Source: Burkholderiaceae bacterium
GTDB taxonomy: Bacteria > Pseudomonadota > Gammaproteobacteria > Burkholderiales > Burkholderiaceae_C
Assembly (NCBI GenBank): GCA_019751915.1
Contig: JAIEMS010000004.1
Coordinates: 32,185-96,184, forward strand
Reading direction: 5' to 3'
DNA: 64,000 nt
Under the pieces are notes generated by a model, which had not been told where the DNA came from, made no database searches, and saw only the letters and a program-made list of their open reading frames with translations. Of the stretch, positions 48,501 through 58,100 are shown piece after piece. The number at the start of each line of letters is the position of its first letter. Within the stretch, counting starts at the first letter, position 1. The position numbers were made by a program, and so were the translations under genes.

Positions 48501-48841
48501 AGTTGGTTGCTTTGGGTTTTGATTTGGTTGCGACCAAAGGCACGGCAGCGGCCATTGCCGAAGCCGGTGTGCCGGTCAAGGTGGTGAACAAGGTGGCCGA
48601 AGGCCGTCCGCACATCGTCGACATGATCAAGAGCAATGAAATTGTCATGGTCATCAACACGGTCGAGGAGCGCCGCAATGCCATCGCTGATTCGCGGGCC
48701 ATTCGCACCTCGTCGCTGCTGGCGTGGGTGACGACGTTTACGACCATCTTTGGCGCTGAAGCTGCCGTTGAAGGCATGAAGCACATGGATCACTTGGATG
48801 TGATTTCGGTGCAAGAAATGCACGCGCAATTGGTGGCGTAA
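45572..48841 (+). CDS. carB: carbamoyl-phosphate synthase large chain
   Basis: 1089 residues, two homologous ATP-grasp halves each with a carbamate/carbonyl-phosphate site, plus a C-terminal MGS-like allosteric domain (about 960-1080). The first half shows [20 protein letters not shown] and [16 protein letters not shown]; the second shows [20 protein letters not shown] and [13 protein letters not shown]. Linking oligomerisation sequence lies between them. It forms the heterodimer with CarA. A strong terminator follows at 48881. Confidence 0.98.
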   Translation: MPKRTDIQSVLIIGAGPIIIGQACEFDYSGVQACKALREEGYKVILINSNPATIMTDPATADVTYIEPITWQTVEKIIAKERPDAILPTMGGQTALNCALDLWHHGVLEKYKVELIGATPEAIDKAEDRLKFKDAMTKIGLGSARSGIAHSMDEAWAVQKQVGFPTVIRPSFTLGGTGGGIAYNPEEFETICKRGLEASPTNELLIEESLLGWKEYEMEVVRDKADNCIIICSIENLDPMGVHTGDSITVAPAQTLTDKEYQILRNASLAVLREIGVDTGGSNVQFSINPKDGRMVVIEMNPRVSRSSALASKATGFPIAKVAAKLAVGYTLDELRNEITGGITPASFEPSIDYVVTKIPRFAFEKFPAADSRLTTQMKSVGEVMAMGRTFQESFQKALRGLEVGVDGMNEKTQDREVLEKELGEPGPERIWYVGDAFAMGLSVDEVFELTKIDKWFLVQIEQIVKIELDIDKLVAEKGEGALVALDAGTLRTLKQKGFSDRRLAKLLKTTEKAVRQARRALNVRPVYKRVDTCAAEFATDTAYLYSTYEGNGDGECEAEPTQRKKIMVLGGGPNRIGQGIEFDYCCVHAALAMREDGYETIMVNCNPETVSTDYDTSDRLYFEPVTLEDVLEIVDKEKPYGVIVQYGGQTPLKLALDLEAEGVPIIGTSPDMIDAAEDRERFQALLHKLQLRQPPNATARTEPEALEKAAALGYPLVVRPSYVLGGRAMEIVHEQRDLERYMREAVKVSNDSPVLLDRFLSNAIECDVDCVRDSAGQVFIGGVMEHIEQAGVHSGDSACSLPPYYLAKTTVDEIKRQTAAMAEGLSVVGLMNVQFAIQETEENGVKKDVIYVLEVNPRASRTVPFVSKATGIQLAKVAARCMAGQTLAAQGITKEVTPPYFSVKEAVFPFVKFPGVDTILGPEMKSTGEVMGVGKTFGEAFVKSQLGAGTKLPTSGRVFLTVKNNDKPRAVEIARQLVALGFDLVATKGTAAAIAEAGVPVKVVNKVAEGRPHIVDMIKSNEIVMVINTVEERRNAIADSRAIRTSSLLAWVTTFTTIFGAEAAVEGMKHMDHLDVISVQEMHAQLVA

Positions 48842-48880
48842 ATCAGGACAAAAGCGGCATAATTGCCGCTTGAACCAACA

Positions 48881-48911
48881 CCGCCGCGCGGCAACGTGCG
48901 GCGGTTTGCTT
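48881..48911 (+). terminator. Rho-independent terminator of carAB
   Basis: CCGCCGC and GCGGCGG form a 7 bp GC stem with a ten-base loop, followed by TTTGCTTTT. A smaller perfect 7 bp hairpin (AAGCGGC/GCCGCTT, 48852-48871) lies just before it. Confidence 0.7.
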
Positions 48912-48916
48912 TTGGA

Positions 48917-48950
48917 GCGTCGCCACAGCACTTTTGGGAGTGTGCGACGC
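48917..48950 (+). promoter_or_regulatory. hairpin in the greA upstream region
   Basis: GCGTCGC and GCGACGC are perfect 7 bp arms, extended inside by CAC/GTG-type pairs. It lies about 50 bases before greA and could be part of the greA leader. In E. coli the greA leader yields short RNAs; equivalence here is only a possibility. Confidence 0.4.
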
Positions 48951-49001
48951 GGATTTTGCCGTGCTTTGTGCGGCACCTGAAGTTTGTGGAGACTCAAAAA
49001 A

Positions 49002-49478
49002 ATGGCCACCATTCCGATTACCAAGCGCGGCGCCGAAAAACTCAAGGCAGAGCTGCATCGCCTCAAAACCGTGGATCGCCCTTGGGTGATTGCTGCCATC
49101 GCCGAGGCGCGGGCCCAAGGCGATCTGAGCGAAAACGCCGAATACGAAGCCGCCAAAGACCGCCAAGGCTTTATTGAGGGGCGCATTCAAGAAGTTGAGG
49201 GCAAGCTCTCGGCAGCGCAGATTATTGACCCCAGCAGCATTGATGCCGAAGGCCGTGTCGTGTTTGGCGCTACGGTCGAGTTAGAAGACGAAGAGTCGGG
49301 CGATGCCGTGACGTACCAAATCGTCGGTGAAGACGAAGCCGACCTGAAACTCGGCCTCATCAACATCAGCAGCCCGATTGCCCGAGCTCTGATTGGCAAA
49401 GAAGAGGGCGATACCGCCGAAGTGCAAGCGCCTGGTGGCGTTCGGCGCTACGAAGTCGTTGGCGTTAGCTATCTCTAA
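49002..49478 (+). CDS. greA: transcription elongation factor GreA
   Basis: Rescues backtracked RNA polymerase by stimulating transcript cleavage. The N-terminal coiled coil carries the acidic tip in [16 protein letters not shown], and the C-terminal FKBP-like domain ends with [16 protein letters not shown] and [14 protein letters not shown] at 49002 behind GTGGAGAC gives 158 residues, the family norm. It follows carB, a common arrangement. Confidence 0.97.
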   Translation: MATIPITKRGAEKLKAELHRLKTVDRPWVIAAIAEARAQGDLSENAEYEAAKDRQGFIEGRIQEVEGKLSAAQIIDPSSIDAEGRVVFGATVELEDEESGDAVTYQIVGEDEADLKLGLINISSPIARALIGKEEGDTAEVQAPGGVRRYEVVGVSYL

Positions 49479-49496
49479 GCGCCTCAGCGCTGCGCT

Positions 49497-49943
49497 ATGT
49501 TGGCCCGTTTGCCTGCATTGGTAGCCGCCTTGTGGTGGGGGAGCCTGACCACGGTTGGTTTTCTGGTGGTGCCGCTGCTGTTTGCCCATCTGCCTACGCC
49601 TGCCTTGGCCGGTGGCATGGCGGCCCAACTCTTTGCCGCACAAACATGGCTCTCTGTGGCTTGTTGCATGGTGTTGCTGCTGATTTCAAGGCCAAGAGGG
49701 GCTGTAGCCCAATATCCATGGGCACAAGCTGCTATTGTTTTTATGATGGGTGGTTTTCTGTTGGCACTGCTGATGCAGTTTGGGGTTGCTCCGCGCATCG
49801 TGGCCCGCCAAGATTTGCGGCTGTGGCACAGCGTGGGAACACTCATGTACGTGGCGCAGTGGGCCTGTGCATTGGCCGTGCTGTGGCATACCTTGTTGCC
49901 AAGCTCTGTTGCAACGGCCCATGCTGAGTCTGTGGCCCCATAA
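49497..49943 (+). CDS. DUF4149 family integral membrane protein
   Basis: 148 residues with four hydrophobic segments (about 5-30, 42-64, 76-96 and 115-135) and family features such as LWWGSLTTVGFLVVPLLFA and AARIVAR-like VAPRIVARQD near the third helix. The function of DUF4149 is unknown. Its position behind greA and near yhbY is usual in Burkholderiales. The sequence around 49690-49740 contains stretches resembling the dispersed repeat. Confidence 0.8.
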   Translation: MLARLPALVAALWWGSLTTVGFLVVPLLFAHLPTPALAGGMAAQLFAAQTWLSVACCMVLLLISRPRGAVAQYPWAQAAIVFMMGGFLLALLMQFGVAPRIVARQDLRLWHSVGTLMYVAQWACALAVLWHTLLPSSVATAHAESVAP

Positions 49944-49967
49944 GCGCATGGGGCCCCATTGAGGGCG

Positions 49968-50717
49968 TTATTCGCGCCAGTGCTCGGCCACCCACGCAGC
50001 AGGTTGAATGAAACGAAACCGCCGGTTGCGTCGGCCTGCCAACGCGTCTGGGGGATTGCACTCACCATGAAAGATCACGATGCGTGCGCCCAGTGGAATA
50101 AAGGGAGCTTTCCAGTAATTGACCGGCCAGCGTGGAATGCCGTGGTACTTAAAACTCGGGCACCATGCTTGCGGCCAATACGCCAGCTTGCCTTGCCGGT
50201 GCAAAAAGTCCGACAGATAGGCTTGCTCGTTGCGAAACTGCTGGCGAATCTGGGCAAAATGGCCGCGAAAATAGGCCAGTACATCGGGGTGCGCCCCCAA
50301 CTCGAAGCGGTACACCGACGAGTTGCCGGTCACGCGCCAAGGCCTTTTGTAATCGTGGATGATGAGGAACTCACCGGCTTGGGTAAAAAAGCCCTCCAGA
50401 CTGCCGGTGATGACCACATCCACATCCAGAAACAGCGCCGTGCCGCGCAAACCATGCAGGTCGGCGCTAAAGGTTGCCAGCTTAGTCCAGCCGCGCTCGG
50501 GAATGCCCGCAGGCAGGTCAAGCGCTGGAATCGGCAGGCACTGCACTTCGCTGCGAATACCGGTGCTGTCATCGGTTAAGCAAACAAAGTTGAAATCGCC
50601 ATCCAAGTGGCGACGCACCATAGCGTAGAGGCGGTTGACGTATTCGGGGCCATACTTATGGCCCCATTTCATGCAGATGACATGGCGCTGGCGCGCCGGG
50701 GCAACGGTGGTGCCCAT
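49968..50717 (-). CDS. putative GT-A type glycosyltransferase
   Basis: 249 residues, no signal peptide. It starts with a region of the form VICMKWGHKYGPEYVNRLY and contains a DxD-like metal motif in ALFLDVDVVITGSL near residue 100, then GNSSVYRFELGAH and a C-terminal FHGECNPPDAL. This pattern resembles GT-A enzymes of the GT8-like type that modify polysaccharide or protein. Donor and acceptor cannot be deduced. It ends 24 bases from the end of the DUF4149 gene and lies four bases behind yhbY on the minus strand. Confidence 0.65.
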   Translation of the reverse strand: MGTTVAPARQRHVICMKWGHKYGPEYVNRLYAMVRRHLDGDFNFVCLTDDSTGIRSEVQCLPIPALDLPAGIPERGWTKLATFSADLHGLRGTALFLDVDVVITGSLEGFFTQAGEFLIIHDYKRPWRVTGNSSVYRFELGAHPDVLAYFRGHFAQIRQQFRNEQAYLSDFLHRQGKLAYWPQAWCPSFKYHGIPRWPVNYWKAPFIPLGARIVIFHGECNPPDALAGRRNRRFRFIQPAAWVAEHWRE

Positions 50718-50721
50718 GGTT

Positions 50722-51198
50722 TTAGTCGGATTGGCGCTTTTTGACCGATGTCAGACGGCGCTTTTTGGCGCGTTTGACTTGACCACCTGAAGTCAGGCGC
50801 TGGTTGCCCAGCACGCGCAACGTTTTGACTTCAGGGCGCTGACCGCCGCGTTTGCTGTATTTGAGGACTTTAACGTCCTTGGGGCCAGCCATGCGGTCTT
50901 CATCAATGGAGCGCTCTTTGTCGGGCTGTGGCCGCCACAGCACCAGCAGCTTGCCGATGTGCTGGATGGGGGCAGCGCTCAGTTCTGCAGCCAGCTCTTG
51001 GTACATCAGTTCGCGGGCAGCGCGGTCGTCGTTGAAAACACGCACCTTGATAAGGCCGTGGGCGTTCAGAGCAGCGTCGATTTCTTTGCGTACGCCAGGG
51101 GTGAGGCCATCGCCACCGATCAGCACCACGGGGGTGAGGTGGTGGGCTTGGGCGCGTTGTTCCCGGCGCTCGGCCGGAGTAAGTTCAATTTGGGGCAT
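50722..51198 (-). CDS. yhbY: YhbY-like CRM-domain RNA-binding protein
   Basis: 158 residues. The CRM domain covers about residues 5-95 with [31 protein letters not shown], the GxxG-like loop IGGDG, and [11 protein letters not shown]. The family associates with pre-50S ribosomal particles. A basic C-terminal extension (about 60 residues, ending [16 protein letters not shown]) is longer than in E. coli YhbY. Divergent from rlmE with 32 bases between the starts; yhbY opposite rlmE-ftsH is the conserved layout. Confidence 0.92.
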   Translation of the reverse strand: MPQIELTPAERREQRAQAHHLTPVVLIGGDGLTPGVRKEIDAALNAHGLIKVRVFNDDRAARELMYQELAAELSAAPIQHIGKLLVLWRPQPDKERSIDEDRMAGPKDVKVLKYSKRGGQRPEVKTLRVLGNQRLTSGGQVKRAKKRRLTSVKKRQSD

Positions 51199-51230
51199 GG
51201 GCCGTATTATCGAGGCAGGACAGAAAGATC

Positions 51231-51893
51231 ATGAAAGTTAAAACCCAAAGCAAGAAAGTCAACAAGGCGTGGCTCAACGACCACGTCAATGACACCTACG
51301 TCAAGTTGGCAAAATTAGAGGGCTTTCGCGCGCGTGCAGCGTACAAGCTCAAAGAGATTGATGAACAATTTGGCCTGATTAAACCCGGCGCTACGGTCGT
51401 CGATTTGGGCAGCGCCCCCGGCGCTTGGAGTCAGTACGTGCGCCGCCGCCTCTCGCCCGCAGGTGCTGCCGCAGGCACTCTCAACGGCAGCATCATCGCG
51501 CTGGATATTTTGCCGATGGAGCCGATTGAGGGCGTATTGTTTTTGCAAGGCGATTTTCGTGAAGCCGAGGTGCTGGCACAGTTGGAGCAGGCCATGCAGG
51601 GTCGCCAAGCCGATGTGGTGGTGTCAGACATGGCCCCCAACCTCTCGGGCATTGGCGCATCGGATGCAGCGCGCATTGCCCATCTGGTCGAATTAGCGGT
51701 TGACTTTGCGTGCCAGCATCTCAAGCCCGAAGGGGCGCTGGTCGTCAAAGTATTTCATGGGGGTGCCTATGCGCCGCTGGTACAACTGTTCAAAGAGACG
51801 TTTCGGGTGGTCAAGCCGGTCAAGCCTAAGGCCTCGCGCGACAAATCTTCTGAAACCTTTTTAGTGGGTATGGGTTTGAAAAAAATGCCCTGA
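51231..51893 (+). CDS. rlmE: 23S rRNA (uridine(2552)-2'-O)-methyltransferase
   Basis: Heat-inducible methyltransferase (FtsJ/RrmJ) acting on U2552 of the ribosomal A-loop. It shows the SAM motif [15 protein letters not shown], the catalytic K-D-K-E residues in [29 protein letters not shown] and [10 protein letters not shown]. Length 220. It precedes ftsH, as in E. coli and most proteobacteria. Confidence 0.95.
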   Translation: MKVKTQSKKVNKAWLNDHVNDTYVKLAKLEGFRARAAYKLKEIDEQFGLIKPGATVVDLGSAPGAWSQYVRRRLSPAGAAAGTLNGSIIALDILPMEPIEGVLFLQGDFREAEVLAQLEQAMQGRQADVVVSDMAPNLSGIGASDAARIAHLVELAVDFACQHLKPEGALVVKVFHGGAYAPLVQLFKETFRVVKPVKPKASRDKSSETFLVGMGLKKMP

Positions 51894-51950
51894 ATTGCAA
51901 AAACCGTGCGCTGGCAATGGCCGCTAAGGGACATTGCAGCACCTGCCCGG

Positions 51951-51978
51951 CTTGAAACGCCTAAAATCAGTCATAACT
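51951..51978 (+). promoter_or_regulatory. possible heat-shock (sigma-32) promoter of ftsH
   Basis: CTTGAAA matches the sigma-32 -35 consensus exactly. About 13 bases further on, CAGTCATAAC is a weaker match to the -10 CCCCATnT. ftsH is a known heat-shock gene, which makes the assignment reasonable. Confidence 0.45.
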
Positions 51979-52015
51979 AAGTCATGTGCTTTTCGCATTC
52001 TCTCTGGAGTCCCGC

Positions 52016-53935
52016 TTGAATAATCAGTGGTTTTCAAAAGTTGCCGTATGGCTCGTCATCGCCATGGTGCTATTTACCGTGTTCAAGCAATTTGACACAC
52101 GCGTTGGCCCAGCCGCAGGCCATGTTGGGTATTCGGAGTTCCTCGAAGATGTGCGCGCCAGCCGCATCAAAAGTGCCACGATCCAAGAAGGTCAGGGCGG
52201 CACTGAAATCGTCGCTGTCACTAACGATGACCGCAGAATCCGTACCACCGCTACCTACCTTGACCGCGGTCTGGTCGGTGATTTGATTAACAACAACGTC
52301 AAATTTGATGTCAAGCCGCGCGAAGAAGGCTCACTGCTGATGAGTCTGTTGGTCAGCTGGGGGCCAATGCTGCTGCTGATTGGGGTTTGGGTCTATTTCA
52401 TGCGCCAAATGCAAGGCGGCGGCAAGGGCGGTGCCTTTAGCTTTGGCAAAAGCAAAGCCCGCATGATGGACGAAAACAACAACACCGTGACCTTTGCCGA
52501 TGTGGCCGGTTGCGACGAAGCTAAAGAAGAAGTCCGCGAGGTGGTCGATTTTCTGAAAGACCCCCAGCGTTTCCAAAAGCTCGGCGGACGCATTCCACGC
52601 GGTTTGTTGCTGGTGGGGCCACCGGGCACTGGCAAGACGCTGTTGGCAAAATCCATTGCTGGCGAGGCCAAAGTGCCGTTCTTCAGCATCTCGGGTTCTG
52701 ATTTTGTCGAAATGTTTGTTGGCGTTGGTGCTGCCCGCGTCCGCGACATGTTTGAAAACGCCAAAAAGAATGCACCCTGCATCATTTTTATTGACGAAAT
52801 TGATGCCGTTGGTCGCCAGCGCGGTGCAGGTTTGGGCGGTGGCAACGATGAGCGCGAACAAACTCTGAACCAAATGTTGGTGGAGATGGATGGTTTTGAA
52901 ACCAACCTCGGCGTGATTGTGGTGGCTGCCACCAACCGCCCCGACATTCTGGACGCCGCTTTGCTGCGCCCTGGTCGTTTTGACCGTCAGGTGTATGTCA
53001 CGCTGCCCGATATTCGGGGCCGTGAGCAAATCCTCAACGTCCACATGCGCAAAATTCCGGCGGGCCAAGATGTTAACCCCGGCATCATTGCACGCGGTAC
53101 CCCCGGCATGTCGGGGGCCGATTTGGCCAATTTGTGCAACGAGGCTGCTTTGATGGCTGCGCGGCGCAATGCCCGCGTTGTCGAGATGCAGGATTTTGAA
53201 AAGGCCAAAGACAAAATTTTGATGGGCCCCGAGCGCAAGAGCATGGTGATGCCCGAGGAAGAGCGCCGCAATACTGCCTACCACGAATCAGGCCATGCCC
53301 TGATTGGTAAATTGCTGCCTAAGTGCGATCCAGTACACAAAGTAACCATCATTCCACGGGGCCGCGCTCTGGGCGTGACCATGAGCTTGCCGTCGCAAGA
53401 CCGCTACAGCTACGACAAAGATTACATGCTGAACCAGATCAGTATGTTGTTTGGCGGTCGTATTGCCGAAGAAGTGTTCATGCACCAAATGACCACGGGT
53501 GCCAGCAACGACTTTGAGCGTGCCACGCACATTGCCCGCGATATGGTGACCCGCTACGGCATGACGGATGCCCTTGGGCCCATGGTTTACGCTGAAAACG
53601 AAGGCGAAGTGTTTTTGGGTCGTTCCGTTACCAAAACCACCACCATGAGCGAATCGACCATGCAAAAGGTTGATGACGAAGTTCGCAAAATTATTGACGA
53701 GCAGTACGCACTGGCGCGCAAACTGATCGAAGAGCACAGCGACAAAATGCACGCGATGGCCAAAGCGCTGTTGGAGTGGGAAACCATTGACACCGACCAG
53801 CTTGACGACATCATGGCGGGCAAGGAACCGCGTCCACCCAAAGATTGGACTCCGCGCACCCCTCCCTCCGGTGGTGGCGATTCCGGTGGGGGCACCCCGG
53901 TGGTTGCTACAGAGCCAGCCCCGACCGTGGTCTAA
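52016..53935 (+). CDS. ftsH: ATP-dependent zinc metalloprotease FtsH
   Basis: Membrane-bound AAA protease that degrades LpxC, sigma-32 and misassembled membrane proteins. Two membrane helices flank a periplasmic part (about 5-25 and 100-120). The AAA domain has Walker A GPPGTGKT, Walker B IIFIDEID and the second region of homology [20 protein letters not shown]. The zinc motif is HESGH. I start at the TTG at 52016 with TGGAGTCCCGC before it (639 aa), giving the usual [11 protein letters not shown] start. The C-terminus is Pro/Gly-rich. Confidence 0.96.
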   Translation: MNNQWFSKVAVWLVIAMVLFTVFKQFDTRVGPAAGHVGYSEFLEDVRASRIKSATIQEGQGGTEIVAVTNDDRRIRTTATYLDRGLVGDLINNNVKFDVKPREEGSLLMSLLVSWGPMLLLIGVWVYFMRQMQGGGKGGAFSFGKSKARMMDENNNTVTFADVAGCDEAKEEVREVVDFLKDPQRFQKLGGRIPRGLLLVGPPGTGKTLLAKSIAGEAKVPFFSISGSDFVEMFVGVGAARVRDMFENAKKNAPCIIFIDEIDAVGRQRGAGLGGGNDEREQTLNQMLVEMDGFETNLGVIVVAATNRPDILDAALLRPGRFDRQVYVTLPDIRGREQILNVHMRKIPAGQDVNPGIIARGTPGMSGADLANLCNEAALMAARRNARVVEMQDFEKAKDKILMGPERKSMVMPEEERRNTAYHESGHALIGKLLPKCDPVHKVTIIPRGRALGVTMSLPSQDRYSYDKDYMLNQISMLFGGRIAEEVFMHQMTTGASNDFERATHIARDMVTRYGMTDALGPMVYAENEGEVFLGRSVTKTTTMSESTMQKVDDEVRKIIDEQYALARKLIEEHSDKMHAMAKALLEWETIDTDQLDDIMAGKEPRPPKDWTPRTPPSGGGDSGGGTPVVATEPAPTVV

Positions 53936-53962
53936 CAAAAAACCACCGTAACCACGCACAGA

Positions 53963-53985
53963 ACGGGGCCGCAAGCCCCGTTTTT
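53963..53985 (+). terminator. Rho-independent terminator of ftsH
   Basis: ACGGGGC and GCCCCGT form a perfect 7 bp stem with a five-base loop, followed by a T run. It lies just before folP, so a folP start downstream of it is favoured. Confidence 0.8.
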
Positions 53986-54011
53986 CAATGGCCGCTTGCA
54001 CTGTTGTCTCC

Positions 54012-54887
54012 ATGTTTTGGCAAACCACTCGCTACACATTGAAGCTTGAGCGCCCGCAGATCATGGGCATTGTGAATGCTACGCCAGATTCGTTTTCGGA
54101 CGGTGGGCAGCATTTTTCTACGACAGCGGCGCTGCGCCATGCCGAGAAACTGCTTCAAGAAGGTGCCGATATTCTGGACATTGGCGGTGAATCAACCCGC
54201 CCTGGCAGCCCCGCCGTAGCGCTTGAAGAGGAATTGGCCCGTGTCCTGCCCGTGGTGCGCGAGGCCGTGCGGCTGGGTGTGCCGATTTCGGTCGATACCT
54301 ACAAGCCCCAAGTGATGCAAGCGGTGCTTGATTTGGGTGCAGACATCATCAACGACATTTGGGCATTGCGCCAGCCAGGTGCCATGCAGGTGGTGGCCCG
54401 GCATCCACGCTGCGGCGTGTGTTTGATGCACATGCACCGCGATCCACAAAGCATGCAGGCGACACCGATGGCGGGTGATGTGGTTGCACAAGTGCTCTCT
54501 TTTTTAGAGCAAGAAACTGTTGCACTGCAAGCGCTAGGGGTCAAAAAGAACCGAATCGTTTTAGATTACGGCATTGGCTTCGGTAAAACAGTAGAACAAA
54601 ACTTTCTCTTACTCCAGCAGCAAAAAGCCTTCTTAACCTTGGGATTCCCGCTGCTGGCGGGATGGTCGCGCAAGTCGTCTCTGGGTGCGATCACAGGGTT
54701 GGAGGTGACGCAGCGGCTTGTAGCCAGCGTGGCTGCTGCGTTATTGGCGGTGGAGCATGGCGCGCGCATTGTGCGCGTTCATGATGTACGCGAAACAGCC
54801 CAAGCACTGGCAGTCTGGCAGGCTATGCAGCAGCCAAGTGATGAACCCTTCATCTCCCCCGATAACCATAAGGACACTTCGGTATGA
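54012..54887 (+). CDS. folP: dihydropteroate synthase
   Basis: Joins p-aminobenzoate to dihydropterin diphosphate in folate synthesis; the target of sulfonamides. Seen are [40 protein letters not shown]-type [28 protein letters not shown] and the Lys-containing [11 protein letters not shown]. The ATG at 54012 (291 aa) is preferred; the ATG at 53988 falls right behind the ftsH terminator. It overlaps glmM by four bases. Confidence 0.95.
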   Translation: MFWQTTRYTLKLERPQIMGIVNATPDSFSDGGQHFSTTAALRHAEKLLQEGADILDIGGESTRPGSPAVALEEELARVLPVVREAVRLGVPISVDTYKPQVMQAVLDLGADIINDIWALRQPGAMQVVARHPRCGVCLMHMHRDPQSMQATPMAGDVVAQVLSFLEQETVALQALGVKKNRIVLDYGIGFGKTVEQNFLLLQQQKAFLTLGFPLLAGWSRKSSLGAITGLEVTQRLVASVAAALLAVEHGARIVRVHDVRETAQALAVWQAMQQPSDEPFISPDNHKDTSV

Positions 54888-56218
54888 CACGCAAATACTT
54901 TGGCACCGACGGCATCCGTGGCACAGTGGGCCAAGCCCCCATTACCCCCGACTTCGTGCTGCGACTGGCCCACGCTGTGGGGCGGGTGCTGAAAAAAACC
55001 GAAGAGCGCCCACTGGTTTTGATTGGCAAAGACACCCGTATTTCTGGCTACATGCTCGAGAGTGCGCTGGAATCGGGCTTTAACTCTGCCGGTGTTGATG
55101 TGCTGTTGCTGGGGCCATTGCCCACGCCGGGGGTGGCTTACCTGACCCGTGCCCAGCGGGCTAGCTTGGGGGTGGTCATCAGTGCCAGCCACAACGCTTA
55201 TTCAGACAATGGGATCAAGTTTTTTAGTGCCCAAGGCTCCAAGCTGCCGGATGCTTGGGAGCTAGAGGTCGAAGCAGCACTGGAAGATCCACCCGTTTGG
55301 GCAGATTCTGCCTCGCTGGGAAAGACGCGGCGGCTCGATGATGCTGCTGGGCGCTATATTGAGTTTTGTAAAAGCACCTTTCCACAGGATTTGACGCTCA
55401 AGGGCCTGAAAATCGTCGTCGATGCAGCCCACGGAGCGGCTTACCACATTGCCCCCAAGGTGTTCCATGAACTGGGTGCTGAGGTCATTGCCATTGGCTG
55501 TGCACCGGATGGACTCAACATCAACCATGAAGTCGGTGCGACCCACCCCGGTGCGTTGCTGCGTTCCGTGCGGGCAAACCATGCTGACTTTGGGATTGCC
55601 CTTGATGGCGATGCCGACCGCCTGCAAATGGTGGATGCCGCCGGGCGCTTGTACAACGGCGATGAGCTTTTGTATTTAATGGTTTGTGATCGCATGGGGC
55701 GTGACGAGCATGTTCCGGGCACTGTTGGCACCTTAATGACCAACATGGCCGTTGAAAAGGCTCTGGAAGGGCGCGGTGTCAAAATGCTGCGCGCTAAGGT
55801 TGGCGACCGTTATGTGCTGGAAGAATTGGCACGCCACCGTTGGGTATTGGGCGGTGAGGGTTCAGGCCACCTGCTGGTGCTCGATAAGCACACCACTGGC
55901 GATGGGCTGGTCAGCGCACTTCAAGTGTTGCAATACTGTGTGCGCAGCGGCCAGAGCATGGCACAGTTGCTGGCCGGTTTAACGTTGTTTCCGCAAGTGC
56001 TGCTGAATGTGCGCTTGCGTCCTGATCAAAATTGGCAAACCAGTACCCACTTGGCGCAAGAAATTGCCCAAGTTCAGGCCCAACTGGGAACACAAGGGCG
56101 CGTGCTGATTCGTGCCAGTGGCACCGAACCGTTGTTGCGTGTGATGGTTGAGGCCTGTGATGCAGCCATGGCACATGCCTGCGCCGAACGCTTGGCCGAG
56201 GCCGCTAGATCAGCATAA
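54884..56218 (+). CDS. glmM: phosphoglucosamine mutase
   Basis: Converts glucosamine 6-phosphate to glucosamine 1-phosphate, feeding UDP-GlcNAc for peptidoglycan and lipid A. The sequence opens [14 protein letters not shown], has the phosphoserine loop [18 protein letters not shown] with catalytic Ser near residue 100, the metal loop [13 protein letters not shown], and the phosphate-binding [15 protein letters not shown] at the C-terminus. Length 444. Last gene of the ftsH-folP-glmM series and the last core gene before the integrated element. Confidence 0.97.
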   Translation: MTRKYFGTDGIRGTVGQAPITPDFVLRLAHAVGRVLKKTEERPLVLIGKDTRISGYMLESALESGFNSAGVDVLLLGPLPTPGVAYLTRAQRASLGVVISASHNAYSDNGIKFFSAQGSKLPDAWELEVEAALEDPPVWADSASLGKTRRLDDAAGRYIEFCKSTFPQDLTLKGLKIVVDAAHGAAYHIAPKVFHELGAEVIAIGCAPDGLNINHEVGATHPGALLRSVRANHADFGIALDGDADRLQMVDAAGRLYNGDELLYLMVCDRMGRDEHVPGTVGTLMTNMAVEKALEGRGVKMLRAKVGDRYVLEELARHRWVLGGEGSGHLLVLDKHTTGDGLVSALQVLQYCVRSGQSMAQLLAGLTLFPQVLLNVRLRPDQNWQTSTHLAQEIAQVQAQLGTQGRVLIRASGTEPLLRVMVEACDAAMAHACAERLAEAARSA

Positions 56219-56397
56219 TTTTCAGCCCTTGGGTTTGGAGTGTTTGCACAATCTCCGGATCAAGTTTTCGAGGAGGCTTCACGCGTGCGTGGGGGGCGTG
56301 GGACAAAGTGCTGTGGGGTGCCAACGTCAGCAAGTGCAGGCCCCAAAGCGCCCGATTTGGTAAATCGCCTTACATCCGCCCTCGCATCGGACGGGAA
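56219..56397. other. intergenic stretch between glmM and the tRNA-His fragment
   Basis: About 180 bases with no convincing gene. A minus-strand frame of about 50 codons ends at the glmM stop but has no good start or recognisable domain. It may be a remnant of the original glmM-tRNA-His spacer. Confidence 0.4.
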
Positions 56398-56403
56398 ACA
56401 AAA

Positions 56404-56432
56404 AACCCCGATATCAAAAAGATACCGGGGTT
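56404..56432 (-). terminator. terminator of the tRNA-His gene (bidirectional hairpin)
   Basis: AACCCCGATATC pairs with GATACCGGGGTT around a five-A loop, with one mismatch. On the minus strand it is followed by TTTTTTG, and it lies just downstream of the 3' end of the tRNA-His fragment. Confidence 0.8.
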
Positions 56433-56445
56433 TTCTTTGTTTACT

Positions 56446-56495
56446 TGGGGTGGCTGATGGGGCTCGAACCCACGACAACAGGAATCACAATCCTG
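56446..56495 (-). other. 3' fragment of tRNA-His (GTG), left attachment site of an integrated element
   Basis: On the minus strand the 50 bases read from the anticodon arm (CAGGATTGTGATTCCTG with anticodon GTG) through the T-loop GGGTTCGAGCCC to GCCACCCCA, the 3' half of a tRNA-His including CCA. At 56496 the match stops. The D-arm and 5' acceptor strand are missing and unrelated sequence follows. This is how the duplicated 3' end looks after integration into a tRNA gene. The intact tRNA-His should be at the far right end of the element, outside the window. Confidence 0.85.
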
Positions 56496-56656
56496 TGTTT
56501 TTAGTGTTTGCCGGTGTTGGTTAGTGTAGGTAGAATCAATATAAATCAACAAGTTAGGCTATTTTTCCCAGTGATAAGGTGGGCCAATTGTTGGTTTTTA
56601 TGCGGCTAAATTGGTCAAATTTGCCTACAGATTGCCTACAACCTAAAAACACCACC

Positions 56657-57992
56657 ATGAGTAAGCAACAGAACCGAGTGCGATTGACCGCTGGCAGGGT
56701 TGAAGCCTTCACCTGTCCGGCTGGCAAGCCCCAAGCCTTCCTATGGGATACCGAAGCCCCGGCGCTGGCGTTGCGTGCAACCCCTACAGGCCGTAAAACC
56801 TATGTCTTTGAATCGCGCCTTCATGGTGGCACCATCCGAACCACCATAGGCACGCTGGCAGACTGGCCTATCGAAAAAGCAAGGGGCGAAGCATCCCGCC
56901 TCAAAATGTTGGTAGATAACGGGCAAGACCCCAGAGAGATAGAGCGCCAGCAACAGGCAGACCGTAAAGCCGCTGCACTGGCTACGCAAGCCCAAGCCCT
57001 GACCGTGGGCGAAGTGTGGGCATGGTACATAGAGCAGCGCCGCCCATTCTGGGGTGAACTGCACTACCGTGACCATATCGACAAGGCCAAACCCGGTGGC
57101 TTGCCATCGGGCCGCCGTGGGGGTGGTAAGCAACTGACCAAGCCGGGGCCGCTGGCCAGCCTTATGCCGCTGACACTGAAAGACCTAAGCCAGCCCACCA
57201 TAGAGGCATGGGCCGCTACCGAAGGCAAGACCCGGCCAATCATCCGCCCGGCTTGCATGGCGGCTACTGACTGTCTTTTTAACGTGGTGCGCAGAACAGC
57301 CCGAATATGCCACCCTGCTACCTGACCACCGCAACCCGGCCAAAAGCAAAAAGGCACGCGAAGCCTTGGGCAAGGCTGGCACCAAGTCGGACGTATTGCA
57401 GCGCGAACAATTGGCCGTTTGGTTTGCCACTGTGCAACAGATTCAAAACCCCGTCATAGCGGCTTGCTTGCAAATGATGCTACTGACTGGCGCAAGGCCG
57501 GGGGAGGTGCTGGCGCTGCGCTGGGAGGACGTAAACACCCAATGGCGGGGCATCCATATCCGAGACAAGGTAGAAGGGGTACGGGAGATACCCGCAACCC
57601 CTTACATGCTGCACTTGCTGGCCAGCCTACCCCGACGCAACGAATGGATTTTTTCCAGCCCCACCAGCGCCAGCGGGAGGCTATCGGAACCCAATACACC
57701 CCATGCGCGTGCCTGCAATGCCGCTGGCCTAGAGGGGCTAACCCTGCATGGCTTGCGCCGTTCTTTTTCCAGCCTTACCGAGTGGCTAGAGGTGCCCGCT
57801 GGGGTAGTTGCCCAGATTCAAGGCCATAAGCCCAGCGCCACCGCTGAAAAGCATTACAAGGTTCGCCCTTTGGAGTTGCTACGCCAGCACCACGAACGGA
57901 TTGAAGCGTGGATATTGGAGCAAGCCGGGGTGCAGTTTGACAGCGCCAGCACCAGCGAAGGCAACCGGCTAAGGCTAGTGCAAGCGGCATAG
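56657..57992 (+). pseudogene. tyrosine-type integrase, split by a frameshift
   Basis: The N-terminal frame (from the ATG at 56657) encodes the DUF4102-like arm-binding domain (VRLTAGRVEAFTCPAGKPQAFLWDTEAP) and the SAM-like core-binding region. It ends prematurely at 57325. The C-terminal catalytic part is open in the +1 frame (TGGTGCGCAGAACAG onward reads WCAEQPEYATLLPDHRNPAKS) and contains the full set of catalytic residues: R in TGARPGEVLALRW, HGLRRSF, IQGHK and the Tyr in EKHYKV. One extra base near 57292 (AAC-G-TGGTGC) explains the shift. It is either a dead integrase or a sequencing error. About 445 residues if corrected, normal for P4-type integrases. Confidence 0.85.
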
Positions 57993-58100
57993 TTTGGTTT
58001 TCTCACGCGAGCTTGTATCTTTTTTCGCCCTTGCTGGCAGTGCTAGCCTGCACCAAAAAACCTAAAAAGTTAAACTGTGTGCAACTTTTGGAGCAACGCC

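Noticed and set aside
47840-49186. 448-codon minus-strand ORF antisense to carB
   Set aside because: Overlaps certain coding sequence, terminators and greA; no domain is visible.
54490-54545. Possible repeat-family copy inside folP (TTTTTTAGAGCAAG...CAAGCGCTAGGGG)
   Set aside because: Only the short CAAGCGCTAGG block resembles the family; too weak to list as a copy.
56219-56400. Minus-strand frame of about 50 codons ending at the glmM stop
   Set aside because: No start with a ribosome-binding site and no recognised family; probably chance or an unidentifiable remnant.
57280-57300. Programmed ribosomal frameshift in the integrase (CTTTTTAAC)
   Set aside because: The required shift is +1, whereas this sequence would at best support -1 slippage, and the A-site pairing would be poor. 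A plain one-base insertion is simpler.
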